IMG/VR virus record: IMGVR_UViG_3300023181_000028
Location: 16,012 to 80,011 of that record
DNA: 64,000 nt
Strand: one strand, 5' to 3'
Origin: a virus
The notes beneath the pieces are model-generated. The model did not search any database, was not told the origin of the DNA, and saw only the letters and a list, made by a program, of their open reading frames with translations. Position numbers and translations under genes: made by a program. Below, one piece after another: positions 17,001-26,190 of this stretch; position 1 is the first letter of the stretch; every line of letters begins with the position of its first letter.

Positions 17001-20000
17001 TAGCCCCTTCCTTATACACCACTTTAACCTTTGGAAATGATTTTCTAACCCTCTCCACAACTTTCTGTATCTGACCTTTACGATCACTTGACTTCTGGAA
17101 TTGTCCGGTTTCCGAAAACGCCTGTTCCCTTGCTTGTTCTTTCTCTAACTCAGCATTCTCTTCCTCTTCTGTAAGTCCGCGATCAGGATTGACATTTTCA
17201 AGTAAACTCTGATACAAAGGCATAGTATATCGCTCTGACGTTCCGCCAGTGCCGGATAAAAACTTAATATTGCCCGTTTCTTTTACATCCTCTACAAAGT
17301 CCAATAACTTCTGTAATGTTTTACTATCCTTACCCTTCTCAATTTGTTTTAAGGTTGCGGCGTATTCCCGCGCATCCAATCCTACATCCGGTCTAAATTC
17401 TTGATTGCCTTGAATGCCAATATTAAAGACACCTAACTTCCTAAGTTCTTTATACAAATCTTGGGCAGGCATCTTTAAAAGGTCATTAGAGCGTCTTATA
17501 GCCTTGTTTATTGAAGAGTTGTCATATCCCTCTCCGATTAAAGATTCTCTCTCTAATTCGTTTACAGTGACAGTAGCGGGGGCTTTTCTAACCTTCTCCT
17601 CCACTTTAGTTGTAGTTGGACGTTCTTTTACAGGTTCCGGTTTAACCACAGGAGCTTTTACAGGTTCAACTTTAACTTGTGGCTTTTCAGGCTGCTTAAC
17701 ACCCTCAATTGGTTTAAGTCCTTGTTGCTGCAAAGCCACCATTCTTTTAATCTCATCCGGCGTATAAGCGCTATTACCCTTCTCTTTCTCCTTTACCGAA
17801 ACGATGTATTTCCCCGTAGACTTATTATAAACGTTTAGAATACGTAAATTCTCTGTCTTTCTAGGCTTACCATTAGCGTCAACCTTATCAGCTTTAATAG
17901 TCTGTATCTTAACTGTAACAGGCTCTTTAAACTTAGAATACTCTCTACCATCACTATCAGTAGTTGTTTCTTCGCCGCTAGGAAAATTCTCCCTCTCCCC
18001 TGTATATTCATCTCTCTTAACAGATCTTCCAAACTGAACAAATTGTCCTGTTCCGCCAAGATTTAATTGCCATACCTCATTCTGACCACCTTCAATAAAA
18101 GCATCCATCTCTCCATTAAGATCAGGATTGGCGTCAAAATAATCATGCAATATCTCTTTTCTTTCTAAAGGCTTCTGTTTGTTAAATTCAAATGTTCCAT
18201 TATCATCCTTCTGACCAAACTTAGGAGCATTCTTTCTTCTTTCAGATTTCTCCACTACAGTTTCCGTCGGAGTTTCCACTTCCTCAGTAGTAGTTTTTGT
18301 TCCGCCGTATCTCTTTCCTAAATCCTCGATAGTTGATTCTTCTGCTTTCTTTTCTTCGTTCTTAACAACCTTACCGACAGTATCAGGAGCAACAGTAGTT
18401 TCTTTCTTGACATTCTCTTTTAATATAATAGCATCCAGTTCCTTTTGTAGTCCCTTCACTAATTCTTTCTTGCCAGCCACCTTAGCAGCCTCAATAGGAC
18501 TCATTTTTTTAATCTCACTCTCATCTGTAGGGATTTCAGATTTAATTCCCTCTATTGTAAAGGATAGGTCAAAAGACTTCTTTCTTTCTTCGTCTGTTAA
18601 ATCCAATCCTTTAGTTTGATCGTGATAAACATTGTAAGCGTCTAACTTAAATTTAGCCCTCTCAGCATCTTCGGGAGTCATTTCATCATTAGCCACAGAA
18701 TTATCAATATCAGCCTTTAAAGCTGTGATTGCCTCAGTTCCCTTCTTTACAGTCTCATACGCATTGTTAGATTGCTTCTCCGCGCGATCAGCTTTTCTTT
18801 TCTGACTCACACCAGCTAATGCGGGGCCACCAGCACCTAAAGCACCAGCCAAAGCACTATTAACATATTCCCCAAATGATTCTAAACTAAAAGGATCTGT
18901 TTTAAACTTCTCCTCTCCACTTATCTTATCATAAATATTCTTAGCAGCATTTAAAGCAAAAGATTGCGCGGCTTCCGTTCCTGCTTCGCCTGCGATATTA
19001 CCAGCCAATTGACCTGCAAACGTGCTGTTTAATTTAGTTGCGGCAGTCGTTGTGGCGTTGTACAGACCTTCTAATGACTCCTTTGTTATCTTACCCTCAC
19101 TATCTTTTAATAATCCAGCAGCGAGGCTATTAAACATCTCTTTCTTGCCGTTACGGGCTAGTTGGTTCTTAATGAATATCCCCTCAGTACCCCCAACCAT
19201 TTCTAATAGGGCAGTGGGAATAGTGGCAACCGAAGCAAAAGCATATTTATCCCTTCCTTCTAGTCCAGCTTGTTCAGCAGCAGTTAAGGCTTCATCGTAA
19301 TTAACCATGTATGAACCCGCAAATCCATTAGCTAATTTACCTGAGTTAGAAGCTCCCGATAAGAATGAAGCGGCCTTACCACCTTCTGAGATCAATCCGG
19401 CACCTTCTGCGCCCGCTCCTAATGTTCTTGTAGCACCCCCAATACCTTTAGCCCCTACAAGGAAAGAGGTGATAGATTCCATCCCCTGTAATACAGCACC
19501 CTGAATATTGTTTTTAGTAAAGTCATATCGAGAAGGGTCAAAGAAATCACTTATCCCTTTTAATTCTTTAGTGTCGAATATTTGTTCATTCTCATATTCG
19601 GGAGTTTTGAATTTAAGATAGTCAGCACTATTCTTCATAGTCTGGTACCACGGCAATTCTTCTCCTGTAATGGCTCCGTATGCGATTTGAGGCAAGTTAG
19701 CCACCCCTTCGGCGGCACCTATCACCCCATTCACTAAGTGTTTAGCAGCAGACTTAATAAATCCATCGTCATTAGCACTCTCTTGGCTTCCCCATATACT
19801 TGCAACGTCATAACCTTCTGGCGGACGTTCATTATTAGCAATAGGAACAGGCTTTTGAACACCATTTACATCTTTCATGTAGTATTTGGTTCCGCCGGAT
19901 TGTTTAGGATGTTGACCTTGTATAGTTAGTATTGCATCAGATATATCTTCAACAGAGGCTCTACCTTGCTTCTGAGCAATAGCAATATTCTTAATGATTT

Positions 20001-20208
20001 GTTTTTCATCGTCGTTTTTAGTGTCAAGTCTGTCTATGATTTCATCTGCTTCCGCCTCTGATCTAATGCCATTAAGGAATGAATAGTCAGTGCCGCTTGA
20101 TCTAGTGTCAGCAACAGCCTTAACAGGTTCATTAGGATTAAAAGCAGGTTTATTAGTGCCGGTGTTCACTGGCTTATTAGGATCAAAAGGCGGTTTGTTT
20201 TCAGGCAT
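14083..20208 (-). CDS. Giant internal virion protein with zincin motif
   Basis: A 2041-residue protein, the largest here. The N-terminus is Pro/Asn-rich with a repeated FxPNxPV phrase; hydrophobic Gly/Ala segments lie around 160-470; a long charged region follows. A metalloprotease motif IHEAGHI occurs near residue 1090, with a downstream EVLAEAIG that could give the third zinc ligand. The C-terminal quarter (GEYYIQGSAFLGLMSDKD, FKIWVPDAFKQRMGEEYID) is of the kind found in very large phage polyvalent proteins packaged and ejected with DNA. Start: ATG at 20208 is preferred over an upstream in-frame TTG at 20214 because that TTG belongs to a TATATTTG promoter box. Confidence 0.7.
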   Translation of the reverse strand: MPENKPPFDPNKPVNTGTNKPAFNPNEPVKAVADTRSSGTDYSFLNGIRSEAEADEIIDRLDTKNDDEKQIIKNIAIAQKQGRASVEDISDAILTIQGQHPKQSGGTKYYMKDVNGVQKPVPIANNERPPEGYDVASIWGSQESANDDGFIKSAAKHLVNGVIGAAEGVANLPQIAYGAITGEELPWYQTMKNSADYLKFKTPEYENEQIFDTKELKGISDFFDPSRYDFTKNNIQGAVLQGMESITSFLVGAKGIGGATRTLGAGAEGAGLISEGGKAASFLSGASNSGKLANGFAGSYMVNYDEALTAAEQAGLEGRDKYAFASVATIPTALLEMVGGTEGIFIKNQLARNGKKEMFNSLAAGLLKDSEGKITKESLEGLYNATTTAATKLNSTFAGQLAGNIAGEAGTEAAQSFALNAAKNIYDKISGEEKFKTDPFSLESFGEYVNSALAGALGAGGPALAGVSQKRKADRAEKQSNNAYETVKKGTEAITALKADIDNSVANDEMTPEDAERAKFKLDAYNVYHDQTKGLDLTDEERKKSFDLSFTIEGIKSEIPTDESEIKKMSPIEAAKVAGKKELVKGLQKELDAIILKENVKKETTVAPDTVGKVVKNEEKKAEESTIEDLGKRYGGTKTTTEEVETPTETVVEKSERRKNAPKFGQKDDNGTFEFNKQKPLERKEILHDYFDANPDLNGEMDAFIEGGQNEVWQLNLGGTGQFVQFGRSVKRDEYTGERENFPSGEETTTDSDGREYSKFKEPVTVKIQTIKADKVDANGKPRKTENLRILNVYNKSTGKYIVSVKEKEKGNSAYTPDEIKRMVALQQQGLKPIEGVKQPEKPQVKVEPVKAPVVKPEPVKERPTTTKVEEKVRKAPATVTVNELERESLIGEGYDNSSINKAIRRSNDLLKMPAQDLYKELRKLGVFNIGIQGNQEFRPDVGLDAREYAATLKQIEKGKDSKTLQKLLDFVEDVKETGNIKFLSGTGGTSERYTMPLYQSLLENVNPDRGLTEEEENAELEKEQAREQAFSETGQFQKSSDRKGQIQKVVERVRKSFPKVKVVYKEGAKFAGRLIGNTIEINPDYAGIDTPIHEAGHIMIDAIGYNNKVIQVGIKQLKDTPLWDDVKERYPELNEEMLGKEVLAEAIGMEGSLIFDKESVRNKFEAVLSYIFNRLKQLLGIDKNVAKSLAKQIIGGVNTRNKVGESKQEQLSKKKPFKTLDEMSAKDLAKKLTMSLESYRENVLGRSLEQIRKDLQFIKDALADEKYTEEQKEKLKVFKANIDKEAKRDASKWFAYKEDVDMLSSILSEGRLEDMTDERLLEAYNLMVSGDFADAAKEPKLNQLKQQIGYRMFVKRKTELEGLKGYVEEQANKTDLSAKDVLMKNLGHMTQNQPELQSFSKQFDETYFDMQQERDKLKGELENIGKEVIKEKNKSLGITDKAKEFVMSGSVKYFEFVEHPDGRYYTLEEAKAKSFTPAQTKFLKFMLGLNDLRNKQFEGMDEDQLNNEVLKVDKGVAESFREEGILQAFSAYLGNGHNIQNVRIKYGNKVMSYGEIERDLIKQGNKGALDKMKALLQMVKYQLAARRQLKTGTNVDEKENPLALTGGAEYNLSTDGRLKSKFNKPRDKSRGYSKDFYKAAHSFIDDYTHTEHIGKLLPYIQSIEYLNQVGFKEHEKKENVAEWVKQWTDLHIFKKEKVGALGPELDTFFRIIRKLTSLNVMAFAYRAGGFNIAMGIYNTIRKESAEAQYKGTKRLIQNPKKAAAIIRKYNAVSLDFDSNPKLYAGKLFEMLAHGLTRGGEYYIQGSAFLGLMSDKDFNSIEYNESTGQVKLKEGADEKGIKSRAIANIKTVSDIQGKYGEADKRNYQAGEFGKLVGQFKIWVPDAFKQRMGEEYIDANGVTHRGTYRAFLGQGFTDLKEAIKKDGIEGFTKNKDAMSNLKGLMVVAAFMALRLGGDDDKNKRKKGDAIDQALSNLLFIFDIDNIKFFVKSPVAAQATVSKFVNVMEDVMKLDVEKGSKDIISALPNSKAIKAGIEFIEED

Positions 20209-20211
20209 ACG

Positions 20212-20219
20212 CAAATATA
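20212..20219 (-). promoter_or_regulatory. Promoter -7 box (TATATTTG) abutting a start codon
   Basis: A perfect TAnnTTTG box on the minus strand ends 3 bp before the ATG at 20208, so a transcript would start about at the start codon (leaderless or nearly so). Confidence 0.4.
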
Positions 20220-20254
20220 GCTAATATTGATGTATTTAAATTATTTGCATTTAT

Positions 20255-20279
20255 TTGCAACCTTATTAGATTTGTATCG
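20255..20279 (+). promoter_or_regulatory. CAACCTT-type promoter for accessory island A
   Basis: TTGCAACCTT, 7-bp gap, TTGTATCG. It lies 14 bp before the ATG at 20293 and diverges from the giant virion protein gene. Confidence 0.55.
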
Positions 20280-20292
20280 TTAAAGAGGGTTA

Positions 20293-20472
20293 ATGACAAG
20301 AAAACAAAAATACTACGAATCACTAAACAAGGTTTCAGAAAGTGCGTGGATGAAAGGAGTTCAATACGCTCTTTCGGTGGCAGTAAATCATTATAACGTG
20401 CCGGAAAGTGTAAGAGAGGGAATTATGCAATTAATTGAAATAGAAAAAAATGAAAAGAGAAATAAAGTTTAG
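20293..20472 (+). CDS. Small hypothetical protein, 59 aa (island A)
   Basis: An ATG-started ORF (MTRKQKYYESLNKVSES) directly downstream of the CAACCTT promoter, ending in TAG at 20470-20472 and overlapping the YopX-like gene by 23 bp. It is short, but the promoter spacing and usual codon use support it. It may mainly couple translation into the next gene. Confidence 0.6.
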   Translation: MTRKQKYYESLNKVSESAWMKGVQYALSVAVNHYNVPESVREGIMQLIEIEKNEKRNKV

Positions 20473-20827
20473 AGGCTTAGCATTGCCATCAGGAAATTGG
20501 GTATTCGGAAGTTTAATTACAGGTAATTACCCCACATTTGAAGGTTCCACTCAAATATACAATGGCGGTGGATTTACGATAGTTGACCCTAAAACAGTTG
20601 GGCAATTTACTGGCAAAGTAGTGAATGGAAAGGATTTATACGAAGACGACATCATTACATGGGAAGAAGAGGACGATGACTATCCTTTAGCGTGGATTGA
20701 ATGGGAGCCGGAAGATGGTAAGTTTTGGGTTGAATCTGATGCCCAATGGGGAGGATATTTAAGTGAATTTGAAAACATTAAAGTAGTTGGAAATATTCAT
20801 CAACATAAAGGTATGTTAGCGCCATGA
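20450..20827 (+). CDS. YopX family protein (island A)
   Basis: A 125-residue member of the YopX family, small phage proteins of unknown role. Family features: REIKFRGLALPSGNWVFGS at the N-terminus, the central GQFTGKVVNGKDLYEDDI, and the closing VVGNIHQH. A second, divergent YopX protein is encoded at 42414-42845 in another accessory island. It overlaps the next gene by 4 bp. Confidence 0.85.
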   Translation: MKREIKFRGLALPSGNWVFGSLITGNYPTFEGSTQIYNGGGFTIVDPKTVGQFTGKVVNGKDLYEDDIITWEEEDDDYPLAWIEWEPEDGKFWVESDAQWGGYLSEFENIKVVGNIHQHKGMLAP

Positions 20828-21174
20828 AAGATATATTTATACCATTCGAACTAGCTTTATGGGCAAGAGATTTAGGATTTGACGAGCCTTGCGTTGGCAA
20901 ATACTCAGGAGGATCTAAAGAACTCAAAGTAGGCGTGATTAATCAGCAAATGGCTACATGGTTATTGGCCCCAACATATCAACAAATACTAGATTGGCTA
21001 AGAGAACAACATAGTATATTTATTAGTCATTCCCATGCTTCGTGGGGAGAAGATTGGTTTTATTCAGTTGGTAACGGAAACGTAAAATTACTTGTCACAG
21101 ACATTAAAGATTATTACGAAGCATTTGATTCATGTTTAATTAAAGTATTTAAAATAATAGACAAAAATGACTAA
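20824..21174 (+). CDS. Hypothetical phage protein (island A)
   Basis: A 116-residue protein with ALWARDLGFDEPC and APTYQQILDWLREQHSI. This combination is frequent in Bacteroidota prophages, where the second motif is thought to be a helical end of a small alpha/beta protein. Function unknown. Coupled by 4-bp overlap upstream and 8-bp overlap downstream. Confidence 0.7.
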   Translation: MKDIFIPFELALWARDLGFDEPCVGKYSGGSKELKVGVINQQMATWLLAPTYQQILDWLREQHSIFISHSHASWGEDWFYSVGNGNVKLLVTDIKDYYEAFDSCLIKVFKIIDKND

Positions 21175-21883
21175 AGAGAAAATAGAATCAGTTTGCCGCG
21201 CAGTTGAAATATATATTCAATCTAGCGCCTATTACAAAGAATGTATTATCGGAGGAAACTTTTCAGGCAGGTTTAATGAGTTTTTAACTCAAGAAATTTG
21301 TAATCAAATAGTTAGGCAACATGAAAAGTTATTAAGCCAACTAAAAGCATCAGAATACGAAAATGGACATTTGTCTGGCAAAGTTTCTGATTTAGTAAGG
21401 TACATATCTGACCTTGATGAAGACTTTAAAAAAGAAGACGCGCGGAATAACGAACTCACTGATAAGGTGGCGGAATTAGAGTTAGGTATAGGCATATTGG
21501 AAGATAATTTAGATGCAGCTCAGGAGAAGATTTCGGAATATGAAGAAGCGATAGGGTTAAAATCTAAGCATATTCAACAATATCACGATTCTTTGTTAAA
21601 TAAAGATATCGAAATTCGTAAATGGCGAGAATTAGTTGAAAATATGAAATCAAACCACGCTAAAGAAACTGATAGTATTAGAGGGGATCATTGCGATTAT
21701 TTAAAAAAGGTATTGGGAGAGATGCAAATCATTAAGGGTTACAATCAGAATTTAATAAATGAATTAAGGCGTTGCAGAACACATATGCTTGAAGCTGGAT
21801 TTCATTCTCAGTCAGCGCCTATAACCGCGTTAGATCAAACAATACGTCAAAACACAATTGAATTAGGAGAACTTAGAGATTAA
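21167..21883 (+). CDS. Coiled-coil protein (island A)
   Basis: A 238-residue protein that is largely coiled coil from about 55 to 190 (heptad-like segments such as NNELTDKVAELELGIGILE). Ends carry no known domain. It closes accessory island A, and its stop lies 15 bp from the convergent stop of 21899-23305 with no clear hairpin between. Confidence 0.65.
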   Translation: MTKEKIESVCRAVEIYIQSSAYYKECIIGGNFSGRFNEFLTQEICNQIVRQHEKLLSQLKASEYENGHLSGKVSDLVRYISDLDEDFKKEDARNNELTDKVAELELGIGILEDNLDAAQEKISEYEEAIGLKSKHIQQYHDSLLNKDIEIRKWRELVENMKSNHAKETDSIRGDHCDYLKKVLGEMQIIKGYNQNLINELRRCRTHMLEAGFHSQSAPITALDQTIRQNTIELGELRD

Positions 21884-21898
21884 TAAAATAAAGGCTAA

Positions 21899-23305
21899 CT
21901 ACTCGTACTTGCCAGTTTTCGGATTCCAAGTGTATTGATAACCATTCTGAGTTACAGTAGTGGGTCTATCTCCGCCACCCTCTTGAGGAGCATCAGCCAT
22001 TAATTTAGATTTAGCAATATGGGCTTGTTGATTAAAAGCACCCGCATAACTTGAGTTCAATTCCACAGGCATAAAGCTCTTAACCTTAACCATTTTTACA
22101 TCTTCTCCCTTGCCATTAGCCTGTGTAATCAATTCAGCATTCTTATTCCATTCCGGTACAATCTCTTCTCCCTGAAAAGGATTCCAATTGCCATCATCGT
22201 ATATCCCTTTCTCCTTAGCCACCTCTAAAGGAAGATAAGTGTAAGTTTCTACAAGTTTCTGTCTGCGTCCGCCAGCCTCTACATATTTATGTCCGCCAGT
22301 GTAATAAATCCTATTACCTGTTATATCCAAAGGATTTTGACCCTTATTATCATAAATAATAGCTTTAGGTTTAGAGCCATAAGTTTGTTCTAAGAACTCA
22401 GGGCTAACCACACCTTCCTGGCGGTTAACAAAAGCGTCCTGATAAGCATTACTTGGATTTGCAATACCACTTGATTCTAATTTATTCTTATACCCGGCAA
22501 CTGTTAACGCATCACTTAATCCATAATCCCCAAAATCTCTCTTCTTAGGCACGTGAGCATTAATACCCTGTTCAATGTATGTCAATGGGTCTAAACCTTG
22601 TTTACGGGCTTCTATATCAATTTGGCGCTTATTCTGAGAATACATTTGCGTGGCAACCGCGCGTAATGACGTTGGGTCTGCAAATTCTTCATAAGCATTC
22701 CTTCCTCCCTTAATAGGTTTAGTCTTTAAATCCTTAAAGCTATTTCCTGTTTCCTGAAAAGCCTTGTTTATATCAATGAAGTCTCTAGGTTTCTGATATA
22801 CAAACGCCTGTTTACCTTGTAACTTAGCAGCCTCTTCACCAGCTTGATTACCATATTTGAGATAATTTTGCCATTGGCCTTGCAAATCATTGTAGGCTTG
22901 TGTATCATGTTGCTGAGGGTTCTTTGCAACTTCCGCCAAATCCTGTAAATAAGATTTATATGCACTATCAGAAGCAAGTCCTCTCAATAATGTAGGATTG
23001 TCTTTAAGCGAACGTTTAAGTTCATTCAATTGCATTCTCTTGTCCACGTTAGTAGCCCAATCAGGATTCTCGCGGACAAATGAACCTATCTTTTTAATAG
23101 TCGATTGAGATTCTAATTTTACAAGAGGATTATCATGCCCATTTATAGCATTCTGATAGTTAAGATCATCAGAGAAAAGTCGTGCTTTCTGGGCGGCCAT
23201 AGCTTTTGCTCTAGCATCAGCTTGCTCATTATAACGAGCATCATTTATTTTCTGATCGAACTGTAAGTCAACTGCAAGTCCATTTATTGTACCAATCTCT
23301 GCCAT
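21899..23305 (-). CDS. Internal virion protein candidate
   Basis: A 468-residue hydrophilic protein rich in Gln, Asn and Lys, with helical N-terminal half (ARYNEQADARAKAMAAQK) and a C-terminal half of mixed composition (NGYQYTWNPKTGKYE end). It follows the glycine-zipper protein in one-base TAATG overlap. In crAss-like phages proteins placed after the muzzle gene are cargo ejected with DNA; I infer the same here. Confidence 0.6.
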   Translation of the reverse strand: MAEIGTINGLAVDLQFDQKINDARYNEQADARAKAMAAQKARLFSDDLNYQNAINGHDNPLVKLESQSTIKKIGSFVRENPDWATNVDKRMQLNELKRSLKDNPTLLRGLASDSAYKSYLQDLAEVAKNPQQHDTQAYNDLQGQWQNYLKYGNQAGEEAAKLQGKQAFVYQKPRDFIDINKAFQETGNSFKDLKTKPIKGGRNAYEEFADPTSLRAVATQMYSQNKRQIDIEARKQGLDPLTYIEQGINAHVPKKRDFGDYGLSDALTVAGYKNKLESSGIANPSNAYQDAFVNRQEGVVSPEFLEQTYGSKPKAIIYDNKGQNPLDITGNRIYYTGGHKYVEAGGRRQKLVETYTYLPLEVAKEKGIYDDGNWNPFQGEEIVPEWNKNAELITQANGKGEDVKMVKVKSFMPVELNSSYAGAFNQQAHIAKSKLMADAPQEGGGDRPTTVTQNGYQYTWNPKTGKYE

Positions 23306-25284
23306 TAAATACCGTTTAAATAAGAGTTATCAATGTTAGTTCTGTTTGCAATAGCCCTTTTCTCAGCTTCGTATCGGCCAGCTCCAACTAAGTTGCTTAA
23401 ACCTGTCCCGACCAAGTTAGCCCCTGCTTGCTGTGATTGTTGCCATCCTGTTAGTTTATCATTGAAGAGTCTACGAGACAGATCAACTTTCTGCAATCTT
23501 AGATTATCCGCGCTAGCAGCAATATTATCAGCCTCTCTTTGCTTCTGTAACTGTAATTGTCTGTTTGCCACAGAACTTGCTAAACCTCTTCCAAATGAAT
23601 CATTTAAAGCGCTACGTTCCATGCCATAAGCATTCGCCGCGCTACCTCCACTATAATTCCTTGCTCCAAACCTTTGCGAAGCTGTGACATTAGCATTGTT
23701 GTTATTAATCACCGCCTGTTCTTCCGGTGTAAATCCATAAGAAGCCCTTTGATAAGCATTTGCAGCACGATTATCTGCGTTGTTTAATGATATTTGATAG
23801 TTAGGGTCAATTGAATCAACAGGTCTATCTCCTGCCTTTCTAAGGTAGTTTAAGCCTATTCCTGTTTGTAATAATGGAACTCCGTAATTTAACGCTGTAG
23901 ATAATCCACTTCCAATAGCTGAATAGTTAGGTGTAGTTGAAGGGGTGGTTTCCGCCAATCTCGTGGCTAGTTCAGCTTCATAAGGGGCTAAATTAGCAGC
24001 GTCATCAATAGCACTATCTCCTTTTGTCACTGCCGCCGAAACCCCCTTAGCTAATCCGCTTGTAGGCGCTGTGATTGCATTGTCAATATCCTGATTAGCC
24101 ATTGTCTCTGCTAAGCTCTCAGAAGCATTACTTGATTTACTTATAGGCACCTTGCTACTTAATGAATTGCTTAATCCTTTTCCTGTTACAGATGTAGTGG
24201 AAGTTTTAGGGATCTCAATACCTAATTTTTTAGCTAAATCTTGTTGGTATTTCTCAGGGCTTGAGCGATCAATTGTTCCTGTCTTGTAAGTTGCATCCAG
24301 AGAATCAATCTTCCCTTTTGTATATTTTAATATTGCTTCATTCTTAGCTTTGTTAGCAGGATCTTTATCCGCCAAAGCCTTATTTCTTAAAGCATATAAA
24401 GATTCAACCTTTGATAGGTATTCCTCTGTTTTGCCGTCTTTAATATTTTTAGTGTCAGGCTTCTCTACTCCCCCGCCTTTAGCATATCCTTTAACCTTAC
24501 CTCCCTTGTTCATATAACCTCTAAGGTCATTCTGGGCATCCGGCGACAAGTCATCTAAATCTATTCCATTAGCTTCAATCTCCTCCACTTCCTCAGGAGT
24601 GAATAAATGTTCCCCATTTGAAAGTTTAACAGCAATGGCTTTGTCTTGGTTTAAATCAGCTTTACTATTCTCATCTTCACCTAACACTTCTTTACGAATA
24701 ACCTCTGCCACCTTAGCGTTTTTCTTAGGTACAATATGCGAACCCTCTTTAACCTTAGCCTTAATACTATCAGATGTACCCGTTCCTTTACCGACAACTT
24801 TACCTCCCTTGCTATATGAATTTCTACTTGCTAATTGATTAGCTAAATTACTATTGAATAATGTAGAGTTCTTAGCGTTTATTTCAGCCAGATTCTCTTC
24901 CTCATTTAATGTATTAATATCACTATTAGATTTATCAGCGTCCCTAAAGCCTTTAATAGCGCCTAGTGTTCCGCCAGCCAATAACCCTATTCCACCACCT
25001 ATCAATGTCCCAACTCCCGGCACCACTGAACCAATAGTTGCTCCTAATGAAGCGCCTTTGCCAGCAGCTTTTAATCCGCCGGATAGCGCAGCTTTGTTAG
25101 CGTCAATCATTCCGGCATCGTTAGGATTGTTTGTAGCGTCGATAAGAGAACCTGCGCCTGTAGCAAGTGCAGATCCGGCAGCAATAGAAGGGGAGTATGT
25201 ATTTAACTTAGGGTCAATATACCCTCCATTGGCATATCCTTTAACTTTCTTAACTAAACCTGATTTCTTTTTAGGATTCTTCAT
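23305..25284 (-). CDS. Gly-rich internal virion protein
   Basis: A 659-residue protein. Repeated GYANGGY, YSKGGKV and GYAKGGG phrases and a Gly/Ala zipper region (about 90-115, including IGGGIGLLAGGTLGAIKG) suggest a membrane-active section. The middle holds KLSNGEHLFTPEEVEEI, and the C-terminal 150 residues are Asn/Ala-rich helices. Proteins with these K/Y-GG repeats plus a glycine zipper are common as internal or ejected components of Bacteroidota podoviruses. It forms one transcript with 21899-23305, led by the TACTTTTG promoter at 25305-25312. Confidence 0.65.
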   Translation of the reverse strand: MKNPKKKSGLVKKVKGYANGGYIDPKLNTYSPSIAAGSALATGAGSLIDATNNPNDAGMIDANKAALSGGLKAAGKGASLGATIGSVVPGVGTLIGGGIGLLAGGTLGAIKGFRDADKSNSDINTLNEEENLAEINAKNSTLFNSNLANQLASRNSYSKGGKVVGKGTGTSDSIKAKVKEGSHIVPKKNAKVAEVIRKEVLGEDENSKADLNQDKAIAVKLSNGEHLFTPEEVEEIEANGIDLDDLSPDAQNDLRGYMNKGGKVKGYAKGGGVEKPDTKNIKDGKTEEYLSKVESLYALRNKALADKDPANKAKNEAILKYTKGKIDSLDATYKTGTIDRSSPEKYQQDLAKKLGIEIPKTSTTSVTGKGLSNSLSSKVPISKSSNASESLAETMANQDIDNAITAPTSGLAKGVSAAVTKGDSAIDDAANLAPYEAELATRLAETTPSTTPNYSAIGSGLSTALNYGVPLLQTGIGLNYLRKAGDRPVDSIDPNYQISLNNADNRAANAYQRASYGFTPEEQAVINNNNANVTASQRFGARNYSGGSAANAYGMERSALNDSFGRGLASSVANRQLQLQKQREADNIAASADNLRLQKVDLSRRLFNDKLTGWQQSQQAGANLVGTGLSNLVGAGRYEAEKRAIANRTNIDNSYLNGI

Positions 25285-25304
25285 TCGTAATGAATTGATA
25301 ATCT

Positions 25305-25312
25305 CAAAAGTA
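25305..25312 (-). promoter_or_regulatory. Promoter -7 box (TACTTTTG)
   Basis: A perfect TAnnTTTG box on the minus strand 20 bp before the ATG at 25284. Confidence 0.5.
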
Positions 25313-25346
25313 AGGATTTTTTCAATCTCTTGCTATTAAAGATTTA

Positions 25347-25399
25347 TTACAGATTTTGTAAGGAAATGCAATGGTTGTAAATTATTACAATAATTGTAA
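25347..25399. promoter_or_regulatory. Paired palindrome, locus 2
   Basis: Site 1 at 25347-25361 (TTACA-GATTT-TGTAA) and site 2 at 25385-25399 (TTACA-ATAAT-TGTAA), both perfect, starts 38 bp apart. Site 2 ends 7 bp before the CAACCTT promoter of island B. The pair sits in the divergent spacer between the Gly-rich virion gene and island B and could control either. Confidence 0.8.
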
Positions 25400-25406
25400 T
25401 AGAATA

Positions 25407-25431
25407 TTGCAACCTTTTATAATTAGCTTCG
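25407..25431 (+). promoter_or_regulatory. CAACCTT-type promoter for accessory island B
   Basis: TTGCAACCTT, 7-bp gap, TAGCTTCG. It lies 16 bp before the ATG at 25447 and immediately after the paired palindrome. Confidence 0.6.
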
Positions 25432-25446
25432 TTAAAGTACATAATT

Positions 25447-26190
25447 ATGATATTAATAGGTTCAAAAGCAATTAAACACCATTACCCTGAGTTTCCAAGA
25501 GAACCTAAGGATATAGATTACATAGTTAACACTAATAGTAATCTAAAAAGCGGCAACGGGATAGAGTATCTTCAAAATCCAATAATATATAACAGATACA
25601 AGCCTTTTACTAATACCATTGTGTCTAAAGACGATTTAGCCACTATAAAAGCATCTCACCTTTTTTGGGATATAAAATGGGAAAAGCACATGTTTGATCT
25701 ACAATTCTTACTTAAAAATGATTGCGAGATAAACGAAGAGTTGTTTTTTAAATTATACGAATACTGGAACGGTTTTCACAGCAAAAACAAAAGGAGTGAC
25801 CTTAAAATGTCTAAAGAAGACTTTTTTACCAACAAAATAAATTACAGCCAGAATCAACATGACGACCTCCACAAAATAATAAATCCTAATCCGGTTTATG
25901 AGATGTGTCTTTTGGACGGAAAGGAAGTTGAATTAGATGAAAATAAATTTAATTCTTTGTCACATGAAAATAAGTTGGAATTTGTAAGAGAAGAAGTTAT
26001 GGTAATGGCATACGAAAGATATTCTGAATTAGGATACAAAATAGCTTATTCTAAAATGCTTAAAAAATTCATTATTAGTCACGCACCGTTGTTTTCTTTA
26101 ATATTCATTTTAGAGAATTTCATTGAACTACATAAACCAAAATACAACTATATAAAACAAATAAACAATGGACTACAAAAAAATCAATGA
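25447..26190 (+). CDS. Nucleotidyltransferase-like protein (island B)
   Basis: A 247-residue protein. The first 30 residues (ILIGSKAIKHHYP, then EPKDIDYIV) match the start of the minimal nucleotidyltransferase fold: a GS motif, then two Asp on one strand (DxD). These residues bind metal and NTP in the superfamily. The remainder is helical and has no typical toxin-antitoxin domain. Similar proteins occur in phages as hypothetical families. Substrate unknown. It is the first gene of an island driven by its own promoter next to the paired palindromes. Confidence 0.65.
   Translation: MILIGSKAIKHHYPEFPREPKDIDYIVNTNSNLKSGNGIEYLQNPIIYNRYKPFTNTIVSKDDLATIKASHLFWDIKWEKHMFDLQFLLKNDCEINEELFFKLYEYWNGFHSKNKRSDLKMSKEDFFTNKINYSQNQHDDLHKIINPNPVYEMCLLDGKEVELDENKFNSLSHENKLEFVREEVMVMAYERYSELGYKIAYSKMLKKFIISHAPLFSLIFILENFIELHKPKYNYIKQINNGLQKNQ

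Noticed and set aside
25347-25399. CRISPR array (repeat-spacer-repeat look of the palindrome pairs)
   Set aside because: There are only two 15-bp units per locus, no longer repeat is conserved, and no cas genes are seen.
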